The position numbers and the translations under genes were made by a program. The notes beneath the pieces are model-generated. The model saw nothing but the letters and a program-made list of their open reading frames with translations. It ran no database searches and had not been told where the DNA came from. DNA of 64,000 nucleotides from an uncultured Lachnospiraceae bacterium (lineage in GTDB: Bacteria > Bacillota > Clostridia > Lachnospirales > Lachnospiraceae): positions 1 to 64,000 of the forward strand of contig CAJUPT010000008.1 in the NCBI GenBank assembly GCA_910588405.1, written 5' to 3'. Within the stretch, counting starts at the first letter, position 1; each line of letters begins with the position of its first letter. This document shows, one piece after another, positions 1 through 8,707 of the stretch.

Positions 1-11
1 AAAGTCGTGTG

Positions 12-95
12 CCAAATGGGGCGCTGCCCCCTTTGGATACCCCCACAACAAACAAGCGCTATGCCCCTTTCTGGGAGCATAGCGCCGTTTGTTGT
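12..95. repeat. Two adjacent hairpins beyond the 3' side of gltD
   Basis: Two inverted repeats lie back to back. The first (12-36) pairs CCAAA-GGGGC with GCCCC-TTTGG around a three-base loop. The second (45-95) has arms of about 23 bases, nearly perfect, around a short loop. Neither is followed by a T-run on either strand, so they are not classical intrinsic terminators, although they could end or stabilise the gltBD transcript. What lies further left is outside the window. Confidence 0.55.
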
Positions 96-515
96 CAGCA
101 GCCCGTTTCACGCACGGTCTGCGTGTAGTTCCTTGTAAACTGTACTTTATATACCCTAAAAAAACTTTCCTCAATCACATTTTCTTTTATCCTGATCAAG
201 CTGTCAGACACAACGTTATTCCCTCTGCAAACGGCGTCTGCCAACCCGCATAAACGGTTCCCGTGAGGACTTAAAAAATATGGAACCCCTGCTATAACAA
301 AACTAAAACGCATATCAAAAAAAGGATGTATGGCACATGGAGAAACACAGGAAGAAGCGCTGAAGGAAATTGAATATCCGAACGCTGCCGCGCACAATCT
401 GAAAGGGCAGACCACCCGTTGAATGGCCTGCCTTTCACATTTTATTCCCATGTCAATTTTTACGGCCTACAAGCACAATATCTTTTTTGCAGATACACCT
501 GCACAGCCTCGGACC
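96..515. other. Gene-free stretch downstream of gltD
   Basis: I see no convincing gene here. Open frames on both strands lack ribosome sites and have compositions unlike real proteins (many Cys, Ser and Arg, no recognisable motif). No clear T-tailed hairpin follows the gltD stop codon. The stretch may be decayed intergenic DNA. Confidence 0.5.
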
Positions 516-2003
516 TTACCCCAGATTCGTATACCCCATCAATTTCAAATCCACGGCCCGGGCCGCTTCCCGGCCTTCTCTGATGGCCCAGACCACCAGG
601 GACTGCCCCCGGTGCATATCGCCGCAGGCAAATACTTTGTCTATATTCGTCTGGTAGGCGCCGGGCTTTGTGGCCACGTTGGTGCGGCCGTCCACCTCCA
701 CACCGAAGGCCTGGGTGATATAGGACTCGCTGCCCAGAAAACCTGCGGCGATCAGTACCAGGTCCGCCGGCAGTTCCTGTTCGCTGCCCTCTGCCGGAAC
801 CATCGCCATACGGCCGGTTTTAGGGTCTTTTTTGTTCTCCACCCTCACCGTCACCACTTTCTGTAAATTACCTGCCTTATCAGCCACAAACTCTTTCACC
901 GTAGTCTGGTACAGCCTGGGATCGTGACCGAAAAGAGCGATGGCCTCCTCCTGACCATAATCCGTTTTGCAGACCCTGGGCCACTGGGGCCAGGGGTTAT
1001 CCTCCGCCCTGGCATCCGGCAGCTTCGGCATCATTTCAAGCTGAACCACCGAAGCGCAGCTCTGGCGGATGGCCGTCCCCACACAGTCATTGCCCGTGTC
1101 GCCGCCGCCGATGACCACCACGTTTTTCCCTTTGGCGCTGATATATTTGCCGTCTGCCAGATTAGAGTCCAGCAGGCTTTTCGTCGTAGCTTTCAGGAAA
1201 TCCACCGCAAAATATATTCCTTTGGCCTCCCTGCCCGGCGCTTTGATATCCCGGGGATTTGAGGAGCCGCAGGCCAGCACCACCGCATCATAATCGGCCA
1301 GAAGCTTCGCAGCCTTGATATCCTTTCCCACATTTGTATCGGTGACAAAGGTAATCCCTTCCTCCTCCATCAGCTTCACCCGCCGCTCCACAATCCGCTT
1401 TTCCAGCTTCATATTCGGAATGCCGTACATCAGAAGGCCGCCGGGACGGTCGCTGCGCTCATACACCGTCACCTGATGGCCCCGGTAATTCAGCATCGCT
1501 GCCGCCGCCAGCCCGGAAGGACCGGAGCCGATCACCGCCACCCGCTTTCCGGTGCGCACCTTGGGCACGACAGGCTTTACCTCGCCGTTGGCAAAAGCCG
1601 TCTCAATCACGGCCAGCTCATTGTCCCGGACAGTCACAGGATCGCCATGTAAACCGCAGGTGCAGGCCGCCTCGCACAGAGCCGGGCAGACCCTCCCGGT
1701 AAATTCCGGAAAGCAGTTGGTTTGGTTCAGCCGTTTATAAGCCTGGTTCCAGTTGTTGGTATAAATCAGGTCATTCCACTCCGGCACCAGATTGTTCAGC
1801 GGGCAGCCGGACACCATGCCGTTTAACACCATGCCGCTCTGGCAGAAGGGCACGCCGCAGTCCATGCACCTGGCCCCCTGCTGCCGCCGTTCCTCCATGG
1901 ATAACGGCTCATGAAATTCATTAAAATGCTTTACCCTCGCTTTCGGCAAGGCCGCCTGGGTATTCTCCCGCTCATATTCTAAAAAACCTGTTGGTTTTCC
2001 CAT
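516..2003 (-). CDS. gltD: Glutamate synthase, small (beta) subunit
   Basis: This is the NADPH-dependent small subunit of glutamate synthase, which passes electrons to the large subunit for conversion of glutamine plus 2-oxoglutarate into two glutamates in the cytosol. The 495-residue length fits the family. Residues 46-116 hold the Cys-rich iron-sulphur region (C46, C49, C54, C67, then CPALCEAAC). A FAD-binding GSGPSGLAAA motif and a second nucleotide-binding GGGDTGND motif follow. The start has a GGAGTG site about 9 bases upstream. It lies 175 bp downstream of gltB on the same strand, as expected for an operon, but the spacer carries two strong hairpins. Identification is near certain. Confidence 0.96.
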   Translation of the reverse strand: MGKPTGFLEYERENTQAALPKARVKHFNEFHEPLSMEERRQQGARCMDCGVPFCQSGMVLNGMVSGCPLNNLVPEWNDLIYTNNWNQAYKRLNQTNCFPEFTGRVCPALCEAACTCGLHGDPVTVRDNELAVIETAFANGEVKPVVPKVRTGKRVAVIGSGPSGLAAAAMLNYRGHQVTVYERSDRPGGLLMYGIPNMKLEKRIVERRVKLMEEEGITFVTDTNVGKDIKAAKLLADYDAVVLACGSSNPRDIKAPGREAKGIYFAVDFLKATTKSLLDSNLADGKYISAKGKNVVVIGGGDTGNDCVGTAIRQSCASVVQLEMMPKLPDARAEDNPWPQWPRVCKTDYGQEEAIALFGHDPRLYQTTVKEFVADKAGNLQKVVTVRVENKKDPKTGRMAMVPAEGSEQELPADLVLIAAGFLGSESYITQAFGVEVDGRTNVATKPGAYQTNIDKVFACGDMHRGQSLVVWAIREGREAARAVDLKLMGYTNLG

Positions 2004-2064
2004 ATTCTATGCACTCCTATTCCAGTCCCGCAACTTCCCTCCCGGGGCTTTGCAATGAGCACTT

Positions 2065-2141
2065 AGGGCCTGTTCTCTAGGCCCTTACGTGCGATGCATG
2101 CAAAATAGTTAGCGGGTGTCTTTTAGCCGCTTACTATTTTG
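2065..2141 (-). repeat. Two hairpins in the gltB-gltD spacer
   Basis: The spacer between gltB and gltD contains a 7-bp stem (AGGGCCT/AGGCCCT, 2065-2085) and a longer stem of 16 positions with about two mismatches (CAAAATAGTTAGCGGG against GCCGCTTACTATTTTG, 2101-2141, 9-base loop). No T-run follows on the minus strand, so full termination is unlikely. An inference is that they stabilise or process the transcript so that the two subunits are made in different amounts, or that they are a dispersed repeat. Confidence 0.6.
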
Positions 2142-2178
2142 TTGTCCGGTCCGTTGCTGTTATTCCAGTCCTGCTGAC

Positions 2179-5100
2179 TTATATCCTGTTCCCCGCATAA
2201 AACGCCTCAATCGCCGCCTGCTCGCTGCTTAAACCCTTTTCTTCCATCTGCACAATGGCGTTCAGCATCCGCTTGTAATCATTGGGTATGATCTTCTTAA
2301 ACCGGGGCAGGTAGCCGCCGAAATTTTCCAGAATCTCTTTTCCTTTCGAAGATCCGGTGCAGGCCACATGTTCCTCGATCATAGCCTTCAGCTCCAGCAC
2401 GTCGTATTTATTCGTAACCTCCTCCATAGTAACCATAGATTTGTTGATCCGCTTGTACAGATCCCGGTTTTCATCCAGAACATAGGCGATGCCGCCGCTC
2501 ATGCCTGCGGCGAAATTCTTTCCGGTGCCGCCTAAAATCACCACCCGGCCTCCGGTCATATACTCGCAGCCGTGGTCGCCCACGCCCTCCACCACCGCCG
2601 TGGCTCCCGAATTGCGGACGCAGAACCGTTCCCCGGCCACGCCATTGATATAAGCCTTGCCGCTGGTTGCGCCGTAGAGGGCCACATTTCCGATAATGAT
2701 ATTGTCCTCCGCCTTGAATTTCGCATCCTTCGGCGGATAGATCGCCAGCTTGCCGCCGGATAAGCCCTTGCCAAAATAGTCGTTGCTGTCGCCCGTCACC
2801 TCCAGGGTCAGCCCCTTCGGGATAAAAGCGCCGAAACTCTGGCCGCCGCTGCCCTTGCATTTCACCGTGAAGGTATCCTCCTCTAAAGTATCCCCATACT
2901 TTTTCGTGATCTCCGCCCCGAATATGGTTCCGAAGGCCCGGTTGACACTCCCCACATCCGCCTCGACGGTGTGCTTCTCCTTCTTTTCCAGCGCCTGCCG
3001 GAACTGTTTTAATAAGAGCCGCTCATCCAGTGTTTTTTCCAGTTCAAAATTGTATACGTTCTTGCGGCCGTAACCTGCCAGAGGCCGGCCGATATAAGGA
3101 TTGTCAAGGATCACGGACAAATCCACCTTGCCGCCTCTTTCACAGGAAATCTTTTCCCGCCGTTTCAAAAGGTCGGAGCGGCCCACCAGCTCATCCACCG
3201 TGGCGATGCCAAGCCTTGCCATATATTCCCGCATCTCCTGCGCCACAAACCGCATAAAATTCATCACATATTCCGGCTTCCCCGCAAACCGCTTTCTAAG
3301 CTCCGGGTTCTGGGTGGCGATGCCCACGGGGCAGGTATCCAGGTTGCAGACCCGCATCATCACGCAGCCCATAGTCACCAGCGGCGCCGTGGCAAAACCG
3401 AATTCCTCTGCGCCCAGAAGGGCTGCCACAATCACATCCCTGCCGCTCATCAGCTTTCCGTCCGTTTCCAGGATCACCTTGTCCCGCAGCCCGTTCATAA
3501 TCAGCGTCTGGTGGGTTTCCGCCACCCCCAGTTCCCAGGGAAGGCCCGCATTGTAAATAGAATTTCTCGGTGCCGCCCCGGTGCCGCCGTCAAAGCCAGA
3601 CACCAGAATCACCTGTGCCCCCGCCTTGGCCACGCCGGCCGCCACTGTTCCCACGCCGGCCTCCGACACCAGCTTAACAGAGATCCTGGCGTCCTTATTG
3701 GCATTTTTCAGGTCGAAAATCAGCTGGGCCAGATCCTCGATGGAATAAATATCATGGTGAGGCGGCGGGGAGATCAGCCCCACGCCCGCCGTAGAGTGGC
3801 GGGTTTTTGCCACCCAGGGATAAACCTTATTGCCGGGAAGCTGGCCGCCCTCGCCGGGCTTCGCCCCCTGGGCCATTTTAATCTGAATCTCCTTTGCGCT
3901 GACCAGATACCTGGAGGTCACGCCGAACCGTCCCGACGCCACCTGCTTGATGGCGGAACAGCGGTTGAACTCTTCGCTCTGGTTTTCCAGCCGCTCCAGG
4001 CTCTCGCCGCCCTCGCCGCTGTTGGATTTGCCGTGGAGCCGGTTCATAGCGATGGCCAGCGTTTCGTGAGCCTCCTGGGAAATGGAGCCGTAGGACATGG
4101 CGCCGGTTTTAAACCGCTTCACGATAGAATCCACGCTCTCCACCTTCTCGATGGGAATGCCCTGCTCCGGATAATTGAAATCCAGAAGCCCCCGCAGGTT
4201 GATGGTGCCCACCTCCTCATGGATGGCATGGCTGTATTCCTTAAATAACTGATAATCCCCCCGTTTCGCAGCTTCCTGCAGCAGATGGATGGTCTTGGGA
4301 TTGTACCGGTGCTCTTCCTTTCCCGACCGCATCTTATAGCTGCCCATGCTGCTCAAGGTCAGATCCACGTCAAGCCCTAAAGGGTCAAAGGCCGAGGAAT
4401 GGCGGGAATCCACATCGTCCTCGATATCCTTCAGACTTAAGCCCTCCACCCGGCAGACTGTGTTGGTAAAATACCGGTCGATCACCTCTTTATTAATGCC
4501 GATGGCCTCGAAAATCTGAGACCCCTGATAGGACTGGATCGTGGAAATTCCCATCTTGGAGGCAATTTTCACGATGCCGTGGAGTACCGCGCTGTTGTAG
4601 TCGTCCACCGCCGCATAATAATCTTTATCCAGCATATCGCTCTCGATCAGATAGCGGATGGCCTCCTGGGCCAGATAGGGATTGATGGCCGTCGCCCCGT
4701 AGCCCAGAAGCGTGGCAAAATGATGTACCTCGCAGGGTTCCCCGCTTTCCAGGATAATAGCCATGCTGGTCCTCTTTTTCGTCTTTACCAGATGATGCTG
4801 CAGGGCGGATACCGCAAGCAGCGAGGGAATAGCTACCCGGTTCTCATCCATCCCCCGGTCGCTTAGAATCAGGATATTGCAGCCGTTTCTGTGCGCCCGG
4901 TCAGCTTCCAGGCAGAGACGGTCCACCGCCTTTTCCAGGCTGGTGTTTTTATAGTACAGGATAGACACTTCCTCTACCTTGAAGCCGTCCACCTTCATAT
5001 TTTTGATTTTCAGAAGATCCGTACAGGTCAGGATCGGATTGTGTATGCGCAGGATCTTACAGTTATCCGCCTTTTCCTCCAGAAGGCTTCCGTCAGAGCC

Positions 5101-6732
5101 GATATAAATATCGGTGGCCGTCACAATCTCTTCCCGGATGGCGTCGATAGGGGGATTAGTCACCTGGGCAAAGAGCTGTTTAAAATAGTTAAACAGCGGC
5201 TGATGCATGGCCGACAAAATGGCCAGGGGACTGTCCGCTCCCATGGCGGACACCGCTTCCGCTCCGTCTTTTGCCATAGGCAAAAGCATGGTCCGATAGG
5301 TCTCATAGCTGTAGCCAAAAGCCTTTAACAGCCTCAGCCGTTCTTCTTCCGGCAGCTCCGGTATTTTCTGATTGGGAATCGCCAGTTCCTTCAGATGCAC
5401 CAGATGGCTGTCCAGCCATTCCCCGTAAGGCCGCCTTGCGGCATAGTCCCGCTTCAGATCCTCGTCGTTGATCATCACGCCCTTTTTCGTGTCCACCAAA
5501 AGCATTTTCCCCGGCTTTAACCTGTCTTTTTTCACGATCCGCTTCTGGTCCACCGCTAAAGCCCCCACCTCCGAGGAAAGAATCAGCTGACCCTCATCGG
5601 TAATATAATATCTGGAAGGCCGCAGCCCGTTCCGGTCAAGCACGGCGCCGATTAAGTCGCCGTCGCTGAACACAATCGAGGCCGGCCCGTCCCAGGGCTC
5701 CATCATCGTCGCATAATACTGATAGAAATCCCGTTTCTCCTGGTCCATATATTTGTCGTTCACCCAGGGCTCGGGGATCGTAATCATCACGGCCAGCGGC
5801 AGCTCCATGCCGCTCATCATCAGAAACTCAAGCGTATTGTCAAACATGGCGGAGTCAGAGCCCTCGGAGTTTACAACCGGCAGCACCTTGGGCATATCAT
5901 TTTTCAGGTGTTCAGATTCCATGTTTTCCTCTCTGGCCAGCATTTTATCCACATTGCCCCGGATCGTATTAATCTCGCCGTTGTGTACGATCAGCCTGTT
6001 GGGGTGAGCCCGCATCCAGCTGGGATTGGTGTTGGTGCTGAACCGGGAGTGAACCACCGCCAGCGCCGATTCATAATCCGCCGACTGCAGATCAGGATAA
6101 TACTGGCGGAGCTGCTTCACCAGAAACATGCCTTTGTAGACAATCGTGCGGCTGGACAGGGAAGCCACATAAGTGTTGTCATTGCTCTGCTCAAACACCC
6201 GGCGAACCACATAGAGGCGGCGGTCAAAGGGCAGACCCGCTTCCAGCTTCTCCGGCTTTTCCACAAAAGCCTGCATAATACAGGGCATACAGTCCAGCGC
6301 CTTTTTTCCAAGTACGCCGGGATTTACCGGCACCATCCGCCAGCCAAGGAAGACAAGCCCCTCCTTCTGAACGATAATCTCAAACATCTTTTTCGCCTGG
6401 TTTCTGGCCAGCTCATCCTGGGGAAAGAAGAACATGCCCACGCCGTACTCCCGCTCCCTGCCCAGCCTGATACCCGCGGCCTTTGCGGCGCTTTTGAAAA
6501 ATCTGTGGGAAATCTGCAGCAGAATCCCCACGCCGTCGCCGGTTTTCCCCTCGGCGTCCTTTCCTGCCCGGTGTTCCAGATTCTCCACGATTTTGATGGC
6601 GTCCTCCACGGTTTTATGGGTTTTCATGCCGCCTATATTGACCACCGCGCCGATTCCGCAGTTGTCATGCTCAAACCGGGCGTCGTATAGCCTGGGCGTC
6701 TGCTGTTTTTCTGTCAACTGTCTTCCTTCCAT
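2179..6732 (-). CDS. gltB: Glutamate synthase, large (alpha) subunit
   Basis: The 1,517-residue protein has the full glutamate synthase order: an N-terminal glutaminase domain, a central domain, the FMN-binding synthase domain and a C-terminal glycine-rich beta-helix. The catalytic Cys is C25 in HDNCGIGA, so a 24-residue propeptide is presumably removed. The 3Fe-4S ligands are visible as C-x5-C-x4-C in CVMMRVCNLDTCPVG. It works with GltD encoded just downstream to make glutamate from glutamine and 2-oxoglutarate. The chosen ATG has an AAAGGA site 11 bases upstream; a TTG five codons in has a GGAAGG better placed and cannot be excluded. The leader contains a long dyad that might affect expression. 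Confidence 0.97.
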   Translation of the reverse strand: MEGRQLTEKQQTPRLYDARFEHDNCGIGAVVNIGGMKTHKTVEDAIKIVENLEHRAGKDAEGKTGDGVGILLQISHRFFKSAAKAAGIRLGREREYGVGMFFFPQDELARNQAKKMFEIIVQKEGLVFLGWRMVPVNPGVLGKKALDCMPCIMQAFVEKPEKLEAGLPFDRRLYVVRRVFEQSNDNTYVASLSSRTIVYKGMFLVKQLRQYYPDLQSADYESALAVVHSRFSTNTNPSWMRAHPNRLIVHNGEINTIRGNVDKMLAREENMESEHLKNDMPKVLPVVNSEGSDSAMFDNTLEFLMMSGMELPLAVMITIPEPWVNDKYMDQEKRDFYQYYATMMEPWDGPASIVFSDGDLIGAVLDRNGLRPSRYYITDEGQLILSSEVGALAVDQKRIVKKDRLKPGKMLLVDTKKGVMINDEDLKRDYAARRPYGEWLDSHLVHLKELAIPNQKIPELPEEERLRLLKAFGYSYETYRTMLLPMAKDGAEAVSAMGADSPLAILSAMHQPLFNYFKQLFAQVTNPPIDAIREEIVTATDIYIGSDGSLLEEKADNCKILRIHNPILTCTDLLKIKNMKVDGFKVEEVSILYYKNTSLEKAVDRLCLEADRAHRNGCNILILSDRGMDENRVAIPSLLAVSALQHHLVKTKKRTSMAIILESGEPCEVHHFATLLGYGATAINPYLAQEAIRYLIESDMLDKDYYAAVDDYNSAVLHGIVKIASKMGISTIQSYQGSQIFEAIGINKEVIDRYFTNTVCRVEGLSLKDIEDDVDSRHSSAFDPLGLDVDLTLSSMGSYKMRSGKEEHRYNPKTIHLLQEAAKRGDYQLFKEYSHAIHEEVGTINLRGLLDFNYPEQGIPIEKVESVDSIVKRFKTGAMSYGSISQEAHETLAIAMNRLHGKSNSGEGGESLERLENQSEEFNRCSAIKQVASGRFGVTSRYLVSAKEIQIKMAQGAKPGEGGQLPGNKVYPWVAKTRHSTAGVGLISPPPHHDIYSIEDLAQLIFDLKNANKDARISVKLVSEAGVGTVAAGVAKAGAQVILVSGFDGGTGAAPRNSIYNAGLPWELGVAETHQTLIMNGLRDKVILETDGKLMSGRDVIVAALLGAEEFGFATAPLVTMGCVMMRVCNLDTCPVGIATQNPELRKRFAGKPEYVMNFMRFVAQEMREYMARLGIATVDELVGRSDLLKRREKISCERGGKVDLSVILDNPYIGRPLAGYGRKNVYNFELEKTLDERLLLKQFRQALEKKEKHTVEADVGSVNRAFGTIFGAEITKKYGDTLEEDTFTVKCKGSGGQSFGAFIPKGLTLEVTGDSNDYFGKGLSGGKLAIYPPKDAKFKAEDNIIIGNVALYGATSGKAYINGVAGERFCVRNSGATAVVEGVGDHGCEYMTGGRVVILGGTGKNFAAGMSGGIAYVLDENRDLYKRINKSMVTMEEVTNKYDVLELKAMIEEHVACTGSSKGKEILENFGGYLPRFKKIIPNDYKRMLNAIVQMEEKGLSSEQAAIEAFYAGNRI

Positions 6733-6765
6733 AGATTATACAGTCCTTTCCGTAGTCGATTTACT

Positions 6766-6872
6766 GTGAAAGTAAGCCAATCGGACATAGATGCGACATG
6801 TTTACATGAGAGCATCTATGGACATTTGGCGCACCCTACTTTCATATCTGGTAGTGTCTGCGTCAGCAGACA
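6766..6872 (-). repeat. Long imperfect dyad plus hairpin upstream of gltB
   Basis: An imperfect inverted repeat of about 81 bp (6766-6846) has outer arms GAAAGTA/TACTTTC and inner arms ACATAGATGC/GCATCTATGG. A perfect TGTCTGC-GTCA-GCAGACA hairpin (6855-6872) is next to it. Both are within the probable gltB leader or promoter region. They could be an attenuator, an operator or a remnant of a small mobile repeat; the sequence does not decide. No known riboswitch consensus is recognised. Confidence 0.55.
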
Positions 6873-6884
6873 TGTCCGTTTATA

Positions 6885-6941
6885 TATAAAAAGCTGCAAA
6901 GAAACACTCCCCCCCTAGGGAACTGCCTCTTTGCAGCTTTA
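6885..6941 (-). terminator. Intrinsic terminator of the ackA-ptsH unit
   Basis: On the minus strand a 13-base stem (AAAGCTGCAAAGA with TCTTTGCAGCTTT) closes on a loop that contains seven G (read on the minus strand) and is followed by a T-run and then TATATA. It lies just after the ptsH stop codon and before gltB, so it separates the two transcription units. Confidence 0.85.
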
Positions 6942-6984
6942 AACGCAATTCAATTTTATATTTTCGGCTTAAACTGCTAAGATA

Positions 6985-7248
6985 CTAAAAATCCAGCTCG
7001 CTTTCAATCAGCCTGGCCAAAGTCTTTGCCGCGCACTCTTCTTCTCTGCCGTCACAGCAAAGCTCGATTCTGTCACCGCATTTGATCCCCGCTTTCATCA
7101 GCTTTAAAACGCTCTTCGCATTCACGGTCTCTTCTTTCCTGCGGATATAGATCTCACACGGATATGCCGCGGCTTCCTTCGCCAGTACTCCTGCGGGTCT
7201 TAAATGCAGACCTGTGGGATTTGCCACTGTCAAACGTTTTGTTACCAT
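6985..7248 (-). CDS. ptsH: HPr family phosphocarrier protein
   Basis: An 87-residue HPr-type phosphocarrier of the phosphotransferase system. If translation starts at the second ATG of the frame, the two signature residues fall exactly at His15 (NPTGLHLRPAG) and Ser46 (NAKSVL), the sites phosphorylated by enzyme I and by HPr kinase in Firmicutes. This numbering is why I place the start here and not seven codons upstream; neither start has a strong ribosome site. Both sites being present argues for HPr function and carbon-catabolite signalling and not for Crh, which lacks His15. The core after Ser46 (LKLMKAGIKCGD) differs from standard HPr, so a paralogue is possible. It follows ackA by 84 bp and ends at a strong terminator. 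Confidence 0.85.
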   Translation of the reverse strand: MVTKRLTVANPTGLHLRPAGVLAKEAAAYPCEIYIRRKEETVNAKSVLKLMKAGIKCGDRIELCCDGREEECAAKTLARLIESELDF

Positions 7249-7332
7249 ATTACTATATATGCCCGGCATACGCTGAGCTATTCGCCACTTTACCGCGGCT
7301 GAATACCATATTACAAAATTTCAGATACTTTC

Positions 7333-8520
7333 TTATACCAGAGCAACAGTTTCTCTTGCGATGGCCAGCTCCTCGTTGGTGGGAACTACCATGGCAACTA
7401 CCTTGGAATCATCGGTGCTGACAATTCTCTCTTCGCCGGCGAATTTGTTCTTCTCAGCGTCGAATTTCAGTCCCAGATAACCCATATGGTTCAGAACCAT
7501 CTCACGGATCAGCGCATCATTCTCGCCGATTCCGGCGGTGAATACGATTGCGTCCACGCCGTTCATCACTGCGGCATAAGCGCCGATATACTTTACAACT
7601 CTGTGTACGAATACCTCAACGGCAACCTCTGCCTTTTTATTTCCCTTGTCAGCCTCTGCGTGCAGATCACGGAAGTCGCTGGACACCTCTGACAGACCCT
7701 GAACGCCGGACTTCTTATTCAGTACCTGCAGTACTCCTGAAATATCCAGGTTCTCTTTCTTCGCTACATACTCAAGCACGGCGGGGTCCAGGTCGCCGCT
7801 TCTGGTGCCCATCACAAGACCCTCCAGAGGGGTGAAGCCCATGCTGGTGTCAACGGACTTGCCGTTCTGTACCGCACAGATGCTGGCGCCGTTGCCCAGG
7901 TGGCATACGATGGTTTTCAGATCTTCCGGTTTCTTGCCCAGGATCTCGGCAACACGCTTGGAAACAAAGCTGTGGGAGGTTCCGTGGAAACCGTAACGGC
8001 GAACCGCATATTTCTCATAATACTCATAAGGAATACCGTACAGGTAGGATACGTCGGGCATCGTCTGATGGAACGCGGTGTCGAATACGCCTACCATCGG
8101 TACGTTCGGCATCAGCTCCTTGCAGGCATTGATACCGATCAGGTTTGCGGGGTTGTGCAGAGGCGCCAGGTCGTTGCACTTCTCGATCTCTTTGCATACC
8201 TCTTCGGTCAGTACGGTGGATGCGGCAAACTTCTCGCCGCCATGTACGATTCTGTGGCCTACCGCACCGATCTCGTCCAGAGATGCGATCACGCCGTTCT
8301 TCGCATCTGTCAGCTGTTTCAGCACCAGGCTCACCGCCGCCGTATGGTTGGGCATGTCCGCATTCATCTCAACCTTATCCTTGCCCGTAGGCTTGTGGGT
8401 CAGGCAGCCGTCGATACCAATTCTCTCACATAAGCCCTTTGCCAGCACCTGCTCTGTGTCGGAATCGATCAGCTGATACTTCAGAGAAGAGCTTCCGCAG
8501 TTAATTACCAATACTTTCAT
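7333..8520 (-). CDS. ackA: Acetate kinase
   Basis: Acetate kinase converts acetyl phosphate and ADP to acetate and ATP in the cytosol, the energy-yielding last step of acetate fermentation. The 395-residue length matches the family. The N-terminal [12 protein letters not shown] phosphate-binding motif and the central RYGFHGTSH signature are intact. The start is set by an AGGAGG at 8528-8533 with 7-base spacing; a longer open frame begins 12 codons upstream without a site. The usual partner pta is not in this window. It is probably cotranscribed with the HPr gene from a promoter about 65-90 bp upstream. Confidence 0.97.
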   Translation of the reverse strand: MKVLVINCGSSSLKYQLIDSDTEQVLAKGLCERIGIDGCLTHKPTGKDKVEMNADMPNHTAAVSLVLKQLTDAKNGVIASLDEIGAVGHRIVHGGEKFAASTVLTEEVCKEIEKCNDLAPLHNPANLIGINACKELMPNVPMVGVFDTAFHQTMPDVSYLYGIPYEYYEKYAVRRYGFHGTSHSFVSKRVAEILGKKPEDLKTIVCHLGNGASICAVQNGKSVDTSMGFTPLEGLVMGTRSGDLDPAVLEYVAKKENLDISGVLQVLNKKSGVQGLSEVSSDFRDLHAEADKGNKKAEVAVEVFVHRVVKYIGAYAAVMNGVDAIVFTAGIGENDALIREMVLNHMGYLGLKFDAEKNKFAGEERIVSTDDSKVVAMVVPTNEELAIARETVALV

Positions 8521-8582
8521 TGTTTTTCCTCCTAAAAAATCCTGTATTCCTGCCAAGCAGGATTTATATTCACATATGGTCT

Positions 8583-8611
8583 ATTTTATACTTTTTTCCA
8601 TTGGCTGTAAA
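8583..8611 (-). promoter_or_regulatory. Probable sigma-A promoter of ackA
   Basis: On the minus strand TTTACA (8606-8611) and TAAAAT (8583-8588) are separated by 17 bases, close to the housekeeping consensus. The predicted leader of about 55 bases includes a small TCCTGC-caa-GCAGGA hairpin (8548-8562) before the ribosome site. Confidence 0.65.
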
Positions 8612-8707
8612 GTGTTTATGGGGATTTTTTGAGGATATTTGTTAAAAATCAGACATTCCGCCATATATGCAGCACTGCAAAATTTCCCGGTTCAGGATGT
8701 ATATTTC

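Noticed and set aside
95-451. A 118-codon minus-strand frame after gltD
   Set aside because: No ribosome site, Cys- and Ser-rich composition and no motif; it reads like random sequence.
6909-6915. A run of seven C near ptsH
   Set aside because: It is in the loop of a terminator and not in a coding frame, so it is not a phase-variation tract.
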